A DNA stretch of 64,000 bases, taken from NCBI GenBank assembly GCA_947496535.1, contig CANMDE010000005.1:1-64000 (forward strand), given 5' to 3'. The notes below the pieces were generated by a model that did not search any database, was not told the origin of the DNA, and saw nothing but the letters and a program-made list of their open reading frames with translations. Positions 1 through 7,923 of the stretch are shown here, one piece after another. A program made the translations under genes and the position numbers. This DNA comes from an uncultured Paracoccaceae bacterium (lineage in GTDB: Bacteria > Pseudomonadota > Alphaproteobacteria > Rhodobacterales > Rhodobacteraceae). Within the stretch, counting starts at the first letter, position 1. Each line of letters starts with the position of its first letter.

Positions 1-54
1 TATGCTAATCGGTCACAAAAGGACCAAAACCTGAACAGAGCTAACCAAAATTAG
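1..54 (+). CDS. IS3-family transposase OrfB, C-terminal fragment
   Basis: The frame starting at base 1 reads YANRSQKDQNLNRANQN and ends at TAG (52-54). This Asn/Arg/Lys-rich tail resembles the region that follows the integrase core in IS3-group OrfB proteins, where the core ends near an RPHxSLxGLTP motif. Only 17 codons are visible, so it cannot be said whether the transposase is intact. It is unrelated in frame and position to the second, clearly dead transposase at 7924-8371. Confidence 0.5.
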   Translation, partial: YANRSQKDQNLNRANQN

Positions 55-77
55 CGGACTAAATGGGGAGCAGGTCA
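1..77 (+). mobile_element. Right end of an IS3-family insertion sequence (truncated by window edge)
   Basis: The window opens inside an insertion sequence. Bases 1-54 encode the extreme C-terminus of an IS3-type OrfB transposase. They are followed at 55-77 by CGGACTAAATGGGGAGCAGG and TCA, which looks like the right inverted repeat. IS3 elements characteristically end in CA (5'-TG...CA-3'), so I place the boundary at 77. The left end is outside the window, so completeness and target duplication cannot be judged. The assignment rests on the short protein tail and the CA-ending terminal sequence and is an inference. Confidence 0.55.
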
Positions 78-344
78 TTTTGGACCTTGCCGCTAATGAG
101 ATCACGGCGCGTGCGTAACCCCCAAAAAGGCCACGACCCGCGTGTCGATCAACAGGCCGGGTACATATGAGCGACTTCCGAGAAAATGTCAGAAAATCAC
201 TTGCCAATAGCAGCAGGTACATACGGGCCGATATGTATATGACAGCGGTGAATCCTGGCGCACCAACCTGGTTCAATGGCAACTAATATATCAAGCGCCA
301 TATTAGTGTCTTGGCTATCTGTAGCTAACTGTTAGCAATATGAA
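78..344. other. Intergenic region between IS end and first operon
   Basis: About 270 bases without a convincing gene; the only long reading frame (minus strand) has no family resemblance and no ribosome binding site. It separates the IS right end from the first operon and presumably contains that operon's promoter. A 7-bp dyad (283-306) is listed separately. I see no clear sigma-70 hexamer pair. Confidence 0.5.
283..306. promoter_or_regulatory. Operator-like inverted repeat upstream of the ammonia-lyase operon
   Basis: CTAATAT (283-289) and ATATTAG (300-306) form a perfect 7-bp inverted repeat with a 10-bp spacer, 38 bases before the ATG at 345. The position and symmetry fit a binding site for a dimeric repressor or activator, for example of the GntR or LysR type. 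No such regulator is visible in the window, so the assignment is inferential. Confidence 0.35.
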
Positions 345-1388
345 ATGGAACTCCTGCATAAACCTACCGCTCAGGCCGCTGCATTGATGCAGGCTCTCGG
401 GCATATGCCATCGCCTAGTATCGACGCGGATCGTCCTTTGTCGCTTTTGTCGCGCTGTCCCGTTGCTGGCGAAACCCCTTTAGAAAACGTTCCCGAACTG
501 GCCAAGCTGGCCGGTGTGGGTCAAGTCCATGTGAAAGATGAGCGCGCCCGGATGGGGCTGGGCAGTTTCAAAGCCTTGGGGGCGGCGTATGTCATTGCGG
601 TCGACGCCCATAATGGTGATGTGTCGCGCCAAACCTATGTGACCGCAAGTGCCGGCAATCACGGTCTGTCGGTTGCCGCAGGCGCGCAGGCGTTTGGCGC
701 GCAGGCGGTTATTTTTCTTGCTGATACAGTACCGGAAGTTTTTGCAGATCGGCTACGTGGATTAGGTGCAGACGTACGCAGGCATGGTGCAATTTATGAA
801 GAAAGCATGTCGGGTGCGGCCACTGCAGCCGAAGAAAACGGATGGATACTTCTCTCTGACAGCTCTTGGGAAGGGTATTGCGACAAACCTCATACGCTGA
901 TGGAGGGCTATCTGGTTTTGATGCATGAAGCTATTGCACAGATCCCAGCAGCACCCAGCCATATCTTTTTGCAAGCAGGGGTTGGTGGGCTTGCTGCCGC
1001 AAGCGCAGCTTATGCTCGCGAAGCATGGGGAAATACGCCACGGATCATTGTGGTTGAGCCTGACGCAGCACCGGCAATCTTTGCTTCGATCAAGGCCGGA
1101 AGTCCGCAGATCACGACAGGCCCAAGTTCACAAATGGGACGGTTGGATTGTAAAGAGCCGTCGTTGATCGCTTTGAAGGGACTGGCGCATGACGCTGATG
1201 ACTTCGTCCTGATTACAGAGGCTGAGGGGGCTGCAGGAAGTGCCGTTTGCGCCGCTGCCGGATACGCATCAACATCGTCTGGCGCAGCTGGTTTCGCTGG
1301 CTTGCTGGCTGCGCAAGCTGATCGCGCGGCATTGGGTCTGTCTGAAGCTTCCCGCGTGCTCATCATCCTCAGCGAAGAACCAACGTGA
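345..1388 (+). CDS. Diaminopropionate ammonia-lyase-like PLP enzyme
   Basis: A 347-residue fold-type II PLP enzyme of the 2,3-diaminopropionate ammonia-lyase / threonine dehydratase superfamily. The PLP-lysine motif GSFKALGAAY lies near residue 75, followed by the phosphate-contacting region SAGNHG near 105. SSWEGY near 170 and QMGRLDCKEPS near 265 match the DAPAL subgroup better than threonine dehydratase. At about 350 residues it is shorter than typical DAPALs (about 400). The family eliminates ammonia from diamino or hydroxy amino acids to give a 2-oxo acid. It is the first gene of an operon: its TGA overlaps the GTG of the M24 hydrolase, which in turn overlaps the EutA-like gene. That company recalls ectoine-utilisation clusters, where EutB is a related PLP lyase. 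The exact substrate is unknown. Confidence 0.8.
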   Translation: MELLHKPTAQAAALMQALGHMPSPSIDADRPLSLLSRCPVAGETPLENVPELAKLAGVGQVHVKDERARMGLGSFKALGAAYVIAVDAHNGDVSRQTYVTASAGNHGLSVAAGAQAFGAQAVIFLADTVPEVFADRLRGLGADVRRHGAIYEESMSGAATAAEENGWILLSDSSWEGYCDKPHTLMEGYLVLMHEAIAQIPAAPSHIFLQAGVGGLAAASAAYAREAWGNTPRIIVVEPDAAPAIFASIKAGSPQITTGPSSQMGRLDCKEPSLIALKGLAHDADDFVLITEAEGAAGSAVCAAAGYASTSSGAAGFAGLLAAQADRAALGLSEASRVLIILSEEPT

Positions 1389-2548
1389 CGCCCGCCCCGC
1401 CGCGCGGTTTTCCGGATACGGAATTTGAGCAGCGCACGCGGGCCGCACGAAACCTTATGGCAAAAGCCGGATTGTCGGCACTTCTGCTCACGACCGAACC
1501 AGAGGTGCGATATTACACGGGGTTTCTAACCCGATTTTGGGAGAGCCCGACCCGCCCATGGTTTGTCATCCTACCCATAGACCGCGCGCCAATCGCGGTT
1601 ATTCCATCGATCGGCGCGCATTTGATGGGGCAGACTTGGGTCAAGGACATCCGAACTTGGCAGGCGCCTGACTACGAAGATGACGGCATTGGACTGCTTG
1701 CTGAGGCACTGCGCGAAGTTACCCCGGTGGGCGGTCAGATCGGCATTGCTGACCAGATGGAAAGCCATGTGCGTATGCCGCTGAGCGATCTGAAAACCCT
1801 CGAGGAACGGCTTGAAACGCGGCTCCTTACATCTGACCGTTGCATCACGCGACACTTGCGCATGATAAAGTCCGATGCCGAGATTGACAAAATAAGGTTC
1901 GCAGCCCGGATCGCTGGTCGCGCTTTTGATCGCGTATCTGAGATTGCCCAAATTGGGGTGCCGCTATCGGGTGTGTTCCGATCGTTTCAGGCGCTTTGTT
2001 TGGATGAAGGTGCCGATTGGGTGCCTTACCTTGCGGGCGCGGCTGATCAAGATGGCTATGGCGATGTTATTTCGCCAGCGACAGACAAGGCACTGGCCAA
2101 AGGTGATGTGCTGATGCTCGATACTGGGCTGGTCTGGGATGGGTATTTTTGCGACTTTGATCGTAACTTCAGTGTGGGTTTCCCATCCGCTGCCGTTGAG
2201 CAGGCTCATAGAAAACTGATTGACGCGGCGGCGGCTGGATGCGAGGCCGCCAAAGCCGGTGCCGTGATATCTGACCTATTCCACGCTATGAATGCAGTCA
2301 CCAACCCGGATGGACAGTCGATGGAAGCCGGGCGTCTTGGGCATGGCTTGGGCATGCAACTGACTGAATGGCCATCTATTATCGCTGTCGATCACACCTC
2401 GTTGGTTCCAGGCATGGTGCTTACGCTGGAACCTTCGATGAAGTTACTCAATGGCAAGATCATGGTGCACGAAGAAAACATTGTAATCCGCGATGGCGGC
2501 GCGGAATATCTGTCTGCCCCGCAAGATCGCCAGATCCGGATTTTGTAA
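1385..2548 (+). CDS. M24 family metallohydrolase (Xaa-Pro peptidase / ectoine hydrolase-like)
   Basis: A 387-residue protein with a creatinase/prolidase N-terminal domain (about 1-165) and a pita-bread M24 catalytic domain (about 170-385). Metal-ligand motifs are visible: LDTG and CDFDRNF (two Asp), GHGLG (His), TLEPS and VHEEN (two Glu). Family members are Xaa-Pro peptidases, creatinase, and ectoine hydrolase DoeA/EutD. Given the neighbours, a DoeA/EutD-like hydrolase opening a cyclic or amide substrate is the best guess, but Xaa-Pro dipeptidase is not excluded. The start is GTG at 1385, overlapping the preceding TGA by four bases, and the stop TAA overlaps the next ATG by one base. This indicates translational coupling through the operon. 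Confidence 0.8.
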   Translation: MTPAPPRGFPDTEFEQRTRAARNLMAKAGLSALLLTTEPEVRYYTGFLTRFWESPTRPWFVILPIDRAPIAVIPSIGAHLMGQTWVKDIRTWQAPDYEDDGIGLLAEALREVTPVGGQIGIADQMESHVRMPLSDLKTLEERLETRLLTSDRCITRHLRMIKSDAEIDKIRFAARIAGRAFDRVSEIAQIGVPLSGVFRSFQALCLDEGADWVPYLAGAADQDGYGDVISPATDKALAKGDVLMLDTGLVWDGYFCDFDRNFSVGFPSAAVEQAHRKLIDAAAAGCEAAKAGAVISDLFHAMNAVTNPDGQSMEAGRLGHGLGMQLTEWPSIIAVDHTSLVPGMVLTLEPSMKLLNGKIMVHEENIVIRDGGAEYLSAPQDRQIRIL

Positions 2549-3279
2549 TGCCTGTATTCCCTGACCATCGCCCCAGGCAGATTGGCCTGATCGTCCTGCA
2601 ATCTGATGAAACGCTTGAACACGATATGCGCATTCTTCTGCCACGGACTGTCGAATACCTCGTAACACGGGTCCCTTCTGGGCAGAGTGTGACGCCTGAT
2701 AACCTGCAATCCATGGATGCGGCGCTGACGCAGGCTGCCAGCTTGTTTCCGGTCGGAGCCAAACTTGCAGCCGTGGCCTATGGCTGCACCTCTGGCACAG
2801 CTCAGATCGGCGCGGATCGCATCGCGGCGCTTGTTCAGGCCGGTGTCTCTACCCCAGCGGTAACTGAACCTGTGTCTGCTCTGATTGCAGCATGCAGGAC
2901 GTTGCAGGTGACCCGCATCGGCTTGGTCAGCCCCTATATCGCAACTGTTTCAGATCGGCTGCGTATGGTGTTGGCTGATGCCGGTATTACCGTCACCCGG
3001 TTCACCAGCTTCGATGAGCCAGTTGAGGAAAAAGTGGTGCGCATTCCGCCTGATGTGATCATGCAAGCCGCAATTGACGTTGGTCAAAACTTTGATTGTG
3101 AGGCGGTATTTCTATCCTGCACAAACTTGCGAACATTGGATGTGATCGAGCGGGTCGAGGCGCAAATCAACAAACCAGTTTTGTCGAGCAATCAGGTTCT
3201 GGCGTGGCATTTGGGTGAAGTTACAAGCCTGGAGATGTCCCTATCGGGTGTCGGGACATTGTTTCAGCGGGGCAGATAA
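2548..3279 (+). CDS. Asp/Glu racemase superfamily protein (EutA / maleate isomerase-like)
   Basis: A 243-residue member of the aspartate/glutamate racemase - arylmalonate decarboxylase - maleate isomerase superfamily. Both characteristic cysteines are present: AYGCTSGTAQIG near residue 78 and LSCTNLRTLDV near 192. The second motif is typical of the maleate isomerase/EutA branch rather than of true racemases. The start is the ATG at 2548, whose A is the last base of the upstream TAA; a longer frame extending into the M24 gene is rejected. EutA-type proteins occur in ectoine catabolic operons with unclear biochemical role. This is the last gene of the operon, followed after 10 bases by a terminator. 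Confidence 0.78.
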   Translation: MPVFPDHRPRQIGLIVLQSDETLEHDMRILLPRTVEYLVTRVPSGQSVTPDNLQSMDAALTQAASLFPVGAKLAAVAYGCTSGTAQIGADRIAALVQAGVSTPAVTEPVSALIAACRTLQVTRIGLVSPYIATVSDRLRMVLADAGITVTRFTSFDEPVEEKVVRIPPDVIMQAAIDVGQNFDCEAVFLSCTNLRTLDVIERVEAQINKPVLSSNQVLAWHLGEVTSLEMSLSGVGTLFQRGR

Positions 3280-3289
3280 ACAGGCAGTT

Positions 3290-3323
3290 GTTGGTCCCAC
3301 CTTCCGGCCAACCAAATTTTTTT
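3290..3323 (+). terminator. Rho-independent terminator of the ammonia-lyase operon
   Basis: GTTGGTC (3290-3296) pairs with GGCCAAC (3306-3312) including one G-T pair, with a 9-base loop. It is followed by CAAATTTTTTT. It lies 11 bases after the TAA of the EutA-like gene, where a transcription stop is expected. Confidence 0.7.
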
Positions 3324-3394
3324 GCGATATTGACGAATGTCCGGTCTTTGAACGCTGCTCCGCAGCAGTCGGAGATCGGCTTATGTAACCCAGT

Positions 3395-3511
3395 CAAAAG
3401 TGACATGATCGGGCCCTTAAAAATTGCACTACAGAGGCAATAGCTGTTTCGCTCTAACTAATTGGAATAATTATGTATTTATCTAAAATAGAGTCCCCTC
3501 GACCGCACCAA
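3395..3511. repeat. Dispersed 118-bp repeat, copy A
   Basis: Aligns over its full length with 17771-17889. Both start CAAAAGTG, continue with TGAT..GGCCC.T.AAAA..GCACTAC, share ATGTATTT and AGAGTCC, and end CGACCGC.CCAA. The copies are diverged (roughly two thirds identical by eye) and collinear without large gaps. No open frame is conserved between them, so a non-coding mobile remnant (MITE or IS end) is the likeliest explanation. Confidence 0.65.
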
Positions 3512-3739
3512 ACCTTTCCTTCTAATGGGCTGCTTCTCCTCGAGTTTCTGGCTCGTGGGATGGAAAGCTTATGCTTTTCGGGCATTTTGCACTATAAATT
3601 GCAATGCAACCGTAAAGGAAGCGTTCCGAGAGTCCGTACATATCTACAATCCAGCCCCAATCCTGACCTTTGAAACGAAAGTTGCCGCCCGATCGGGGAT
3701 CGGACGGCACCAGATGTTATCGATGTCAGAGTTGAGGAG

Positions 3740-3763
3740 CCGATCAGGTTATCACCTGATTGG
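3740..3763 (-). terminator. Hairpin downstream of the cellulase gene
   Basis: CCGATCAGGT / ACCTGATTGG form a 10-bp stem (one G-T pair) around the tetraloop TATC, 12 bases past the TAA of the minus-strand cellulase. There is no T-run, so it may be a 3'-end stabilising hairpin or a Rho-assisted terminator rather than a classical intrinsic one. Confidence 0.45.
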
Positions 3764-3774
3764 TCCTGTTCACC

Positions 3775-6700
3775 CTAGAGCCATTGGTCTTCATCATTGG
3801 TGACGCTTGACATGGCCTGCAGCATCTCGGGCAAATCTGACTCAACCGGATCGGTTGTCGCACCTTCAGGGATACCCATTGATGCTGCCGTGCTATCTGC
3901 GCCTTCGGCCAAAAGCGTATCAAGCAGATAGGTGAATGCATCCTCGCGCGGCGTGGCCCAGTCGTCCAACACAACACCGCCGGTATCGCCGGAATTGGGG
4001 TTCCATGACCAGATCGACCAATCGATATCGTTTTCGGTCAGGTAGTCGGCCAGAACAGGCCCCCATTCCTTGTCGGTATCGCTTTGGAAGGTCGACCCGA
4101 ATTCACCCAGCAGAAGCGGCGCGATGCCTTCTTCTTCGATGAAGCCCCAGTTTTTGCTGAAGACTTCTGGCAATGTCGTTTCCGGATCATAGCCTGCTTC
4201 GGTGAAGTAGGGCTGATCGAATACGGATGTTGCGTATTCGTGCGGTGAATAGACCAGCTTGTCATCCGCGATCAGCTCAATCGGCCGGTCACGCACGCCT
4301 TGCAGGTTACCGCCCCACCAATGGGTTTCGCCGTTATAACCCTCGACACCTTCTACGATGATCAGCTCATCTGGGTGGCTTTCCAGCAGCATGTTGCCCG
4401 CCTTTTCGGCAATCGTGGCCCATGTATCCCAATCGTAACCATGTGGTTCGTTGTAGATATCAAAGCCGATGACTGCCGGGTGATCACCGAACATGTCGGC
4501 CATAGCGGCCCATTGTTCGAGGAACGCGTCTTCATCGGGGATTGTTCCGCCGCCTTCCGGCCCGTTACCGGGCGTGGTGCGGTGCATGTCCAACAGAACA
4601 CCGATGCCCCGTTCGGCAGCCGCATCAAGGAATTCCTCTACCAATTCGAGAGAGGACAGACCAACCAGATCGGGGTTTTCTGCTTCGTTCAGGCCGCTGA
4701 GTTCGCCATCGTTCACCGCAAGTTCACCTGCAAACGGCATGCGGATCATGTTGAAGCCGAAATCAGCGATATCGTCCAACATGTCTTCCATGTTGCGCGA
4801 CCACAGACCATGCAGCATTGCATTGTCGGTTTCCAGACCGAACCAGTTGACGCCTTTCAGATCGACCTTGTTGCCGTCGGCATCGACGATGTCTGTGCCA
4901 ACAGTCGACAATGGCCCGTTAAGAATGTCGCCGCCGCCATCGACGACGTCAATTGGGTCTACCGGGTCCACTGGATCAACTGGGTCCACCGGATCAACCG
5001 GGTCCACGGGGTCCACCGGATCGACAGGCTCACTTACGCCGCCAATTGGTGTAATCGTGGCATCGGTGCCCGCTGCTTGGAAGCCGAAGTTCGTAGTCTG
5101 CCCGGCTGAGAGCGACCCGTTATAGGGCATGCTGGTGACCGTGTAGACGTTCCCTTCCTGAGAAACGATCTCAGCATTCCAGATATTGACGATCTCTGCG
5201 TCCATCTCGAACTGGATGGTCCAGCCATCGACCGAAGCGTCCGGACTAAAGGCTGCCTGGACGACGAACTCTTCGCCCCATTGGCTTTGGATCGTCGGTG
5301 TCAGCGTACCGTTGGCAACACTCCCGTCGCTGCCATTATCGGTGTCGTCGCCGTCGTCCGTATCGCCGGTATCTCCACTATCATCGGTGCCACCGCCATT
5401 ATCGGTATCGTCACCGTCGTCAGTGTCGCCACCATTGTCGGTATCGTCACCGTCATCCGTTTCACCGCCATCGTCGGTACCGTCGCCTGTATCAACCGTG
5501 GGGTCAATCGGGGTGCCGGTATATTCAGGCTGGCTGTGATAGGGTGCCCGATCCACAAGGCCGGCCATGGGTACGCTTTTTCCGCTGAAGATGTTTTCTT
5601 CGACGTATTCGAAGCCGTCGATCTGGTCGGCCAGTCCGATGCGGCCCGCGACGTTATCTTCAAGCTGGTTGGCCCGCCATTCAAAATGGGTGCTATCCAG
5701 ATCAGCAAAGGTCGTGTCGCGCAGCGTGATGCTTTGCCCTGTAATCGGGCTGAAGAACCGGACGCCTTCCGCTGTCTCTTCGACGGAGAAGTTCAGCTGA
5801 CTATCGCCGCGCACGCTGAGATAGAACATGCTGATCTTGTCGGTGGCCGGGTCGAAATCAACGACTTCTTGCAGACCTGCTTCATGCGACCGTACATAGA
5901 CTGTGTTTTCCCGGACAAGACCGGTTCCATTTTCCCAAGCCAAGGACGCGCTGAGGTCTTGTTGCAGGTGGCCATCGGCGATGGGTGCAAAATTCCCGGC
6001 CGTCAGGTCGGCGAGGTAGACGTCCTCTAGCAGCAGGGATTTGCTGTCATCGAACATATGCCACATTAACAGACCGTCGGTCGTGTCGACCGCAATCTGG
6101 TTGTGAATTGAATCGCTCCCGACATCGAGGATATCCGTCGCGGGATCAAAACCTGTGACGACATTTGTCGATCCGACGGAGTAGGTTTGGCCCCCGTCTA
6201 CCGGCGTATCGTCACCGTCATCGTCGTCCGATGAAATTTCCTCATCATTGTCGAAAATGGTGCCTGTCCCCTGGAGGTCTCCAGTGATGTTGTCGCCGGT
6301 GATCTGCAAGGTGAAGGTCTGGTCGTCTTCTACGATGGTGTCGGGGTGAACTTGCACGATAACGGTCTGGGTCTGCTCACCTGGCGCAAAGACCAGGGTA
6401 CCGGTTGTTTCGTGATAATCCCAAGCCACATCGTTGGTCGTGTCCGCAACAGCAGTCCCGTCTGCCGTCGCATAGTTGAGCGTCACTTCTTCTGTCGCCG
6501 GAGCACCCAACGCGACCTGGAAAGTGATGAAGCGGTGGCCGTCATCATGCATGTGGCTTGAACCATCATCATGCACGTGATCCTCTCCCGGATCGGCCTC
6601 TGTTACCGAGCCGTCAGAGACAGTGACCGTGACTGGTGTGACGGTTGTATCGCCATCATCGGTATCGTCGTCGCCATCGTCAGTGTCGCCGCCGTTATCC

Positions 6701-7497
6701 CCGCCGTCGGTCGTCGCGCCAATCGGAGTTCCGGTATATTCGGGCTGGCTGTGGTAAGGCGCGCGATCGACCAATCCTGCCATCGCGACGCTCTTGCCGC
6801 TGAAAATGTTGTCTTCAACATATTGAAACGCGTCGATCTCATCCGCCAGGCCCATACGGCCCGCGATATTGTCTTCGATCTGGTTGGCACGCCATTCAAA
6901 ATGTGAACTGTCCAGATCATCGAAGGTGATGTCGCGCAGGGTCATGCTTTGTCCTGTGATCGGGCTGAAGAAACGCAGACCCTGGGCCGTTTCTTCGACC
7001 GAGAAGTTCAATTGGCTGTCGCCGCGCACACTCAGATAGAAAAAGCTGATCTTGTCTGTCGCCGGGTTGAAATCGACGATCTCTTCCTGATCCTGCTCAT
7101 GCGAGCGGATGTAGACTGTATTGTCTCTGACAAGGCCGGTGCCGTCTTCCCATGCCAGGGCGGCGCTCAGGTCTTGCTGCAAATGCGCATCGGCAATCGG
7201 CGCAAAATTTTCGGCTGACAGATCGGCGAGGCTGATCCCCTCAAGCAACAACGATTTGCTGTCATCGAACATATGGAGAAACATCAGACCATCGGGCGTA
7301 TCAACCGGGATCTGGTTGTGGATCGAATCTGTTCCGACATCGACAGAGTCGCTCGATGGGTCAAAGCCCGTAATTACATTTGTGTTTCCGTCCCGCTCAT
7401 AGATTGTGCCACCCGCGACCAGTGATGCCATGTTTGCAACCTCAATCAACGATCCCTCGTCGTTATTGAGATCACCATGTGCGCCAAAATCTTCCAT
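3775..7497 (-). CDS. Modular GH5 endoglucanase with duplicated unknown modules, Calx-beta and CBM2-like domain
   Basis: A 1240-residue protein. In order: a unique N-terminus; module A (about 38-259); a Calx-beta domain (about 285-420) with a His/Asp-rich insertion; module B (about 445-664), nearly identical to A; an Asp/Gly/Thr linker; a CBM2-like beta-sandwich (about 725-820); a (VDP)n linker; and a GH5 catalytic domain (about 865-1195). In GH5, IYNEP gives the acid/base Glu near 1017 and LLLGEFG the nucleophile Glu near 1132. Predicted activity is beta-1,4-glucan hydrolysis outside the cell. No Sec signal peptide is visible and there are no RTX nonapeptides. The ATG at 7497 is preceded by GTAGGGGA and is preferred to an upstream TTG at 7542. 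It is monocistronic. Confidence 0.88.
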   Translation of the reverse strand: MEDFGAHGDLNNDEGSLIEVANMASLVAGGTIYERDGNTNVITGFDPSSDSVDVGTDSIHNQIPVDTPDGLMFLHMFDDSKSLLLEGISLADLSAENFAPIADAHLQQDLSAALAWEDGTGLVRDNTVYIRSHEQDQEEIVDFNPATDKISFFYLSVRGDSQLNFSVEETAQGLRFFSPITGQSMTLRDITFDDLDSSHFEWRANQIEDNIAGRMGLADEIDAFQYVEDNIFSGKSVAMAGLVDRAPYHSQPEYTGTPIGATTDGGDNGGDTDDGDDDTDDGDTTVTPVTVTVSDGSVTEADPGEDHVHDDGSSHMHDDGHRFITFQVALGAPATEEVTLNYATADGTAVADTTNDVAWDYHETTGTLVFAPGEQTQTVIVQVHPDTIVEDDQTFTLQITGDNITGDLQGTGTIFDNDEEISSDDDDGDDTPVDGGQTYSVGSTNVVTGFDPATDILDVGSDSIHNQIAVDTTDGLLMWHMFDDSKSLLLEDVYLADLTAGNFAPIADGHLQQDLSASLAWENGTGLVRENTVYVRSHEAGLQEVVDFDPATDKISMFYLSVRGDSQLNFSVEETAEGVRFFSPITGQSITLRDTTFADLDSTHFEWRANQLEDNVAGRIGLADQIDGFEYVEENIFSGKSVPMAGLVDRAPYHSQPEYTGTPIDPTVDTGDGTDDGGETDDGDDTDNGGDTDDGDDTDNGGGTDDSGDTGDTDDGDDTDNGSDGSVANGTLTPTIQSQWGEEFVVQAAFSPDASVDGWTIQFEMDAEIVNIWNAEIVSQEGNVYTVTSMPYNGSLSAGQTTNFGFQAAGTDATITPIGGVSEPVDPVDPVDPVDPVDPVDPVDPVDPIDVVDGGGDILNGPLSTVGTDIVDADGNKVDLKGVNWFGLETDNAMLHGLWSRNMEDMLDDIADFGFNMIRMPFAGELAVNDGELSGLNEAENPDLVGLSSLELVEEFLDAAAERGIGVLLDMHRTTPGNGPEGGGTIPDEDAFLEQWAAMADMFGDHPAVIGFDIYNEPHGYDWDTWATIAEKAGNMLLESHPDELIIVEGVEGYNGETHWWGGNLQGVRDRPIELIADDKLVYSPHEYATSVFDQPYFTEAGYDPETTLPEVFSKNWGFIEEEGIAPLLLGEFGSTFQSDTDKEWGPVLADYLTENDIDWSIWSWNPNSGDTGGVVLDDWATPREDAFTYLLDTLLAEGADSTAASMGIPEGATTDPVESDLPEMLQAMSSVTNDEDQWL
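4949..5026 (-). repeat. In-frame 9-bp tandem repeat encoding a Val-Asp-Pro linker
   Basis: About nine consecutive 9-bp units, read on the minus strand as GTnGACCCn-type codons, encode VDP repeats between the CBM2-like and GH5 domains. Codons vary between units (GTT/GTG, GAT/GAC, CCG/CCC). Purifying selection on a stiff proline linker therefore explains it better than very recent slippage. Confidence 0.75.
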
Positions 7498-7923
7498 TTG
7501 ATTTGTTCCCCTACATACATAATCAAAAACCACCGAGGCCAATCATTGAGGTCACAAAGATCGTCCCGTAGTTCGGTGAATTAAGCTGCCACTCACAACA
7601 GCCAACTGGAATGGTAGTTATAAACTGCACGTTGTTCTATCGGTGTTTTCTCAATGGGCCATCTCGTACGTTTTCGTGGTGAAAAATGCAGTGCATTTGT
7701 GCGATTGGAAAATTGTCTGATTTTCAAATAAATTTTTTATTTATTTAAATCAGTATATTGCACCCAATCACTGTGAGGTACTAGTTGAGCGTAAACTCGC
7801 CGATAGTGATCAAATAGGACGCGTCAGGTGCGAGGTCGCTCAATCTTGAATTGACAATTCGCCGCTCAAAAATTGTCAAGTATATTACAAATGTTTGCAA
7901 ATATTGAGCCGGTACCGCGTTCC
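7498..7923. other. AT-rich upstream region of the cellulase gene
   Basis: About 425 bases with no credible gene. The part 7690-7760 is strongly AT-rich, with runs such as AAATTTTTTATTTATTT, and probably includes cellulase promoter or regulator-binding sequence. The end nearer 7900 borders the transposase remnant. No clear -35/-10 pair could be assigned. Confidence 0.45.

Larger units (their letters stand above)
3280..3774. other. Intergenic region with terminator, dispersed repeat and hairpin
   Basis: About 500 bases with no credible gene between convergent units. It holds the terminator (3290-3323), a degenerate 117-bp repeat shared with 17771-17889 (3395-3511) and a hairpin at the cellulase 3' end (3740-3763). 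Short frames at 3473-3803 have no ribosome binding site. One stretch, reading VHIYNPAPILTFETK near 3640-3680, faintly resembles the C-terminal part of IS3-type integrases (VHIYNxxRPHLxL), so the region may be a transposon graveyard; that is weak. Confidence 0.55.

Noticed and set aside
3473..3803. Several overlapping short reading frames on both strands between the first operon and the cellulase
   Set aside because: No ribosome binding sites, no consistent family resemblance and overlap with the repeat and hairpin; only a faint integrase-like string on the plus strand.
4300..6030. Long plus-strand frames (up to 269 codons) antisense to the cellulase
   Set aside because: They mirror the strongly biased, repetitive codons of the minus-strand cellulase, whose domains and catalytic motifs are clear.
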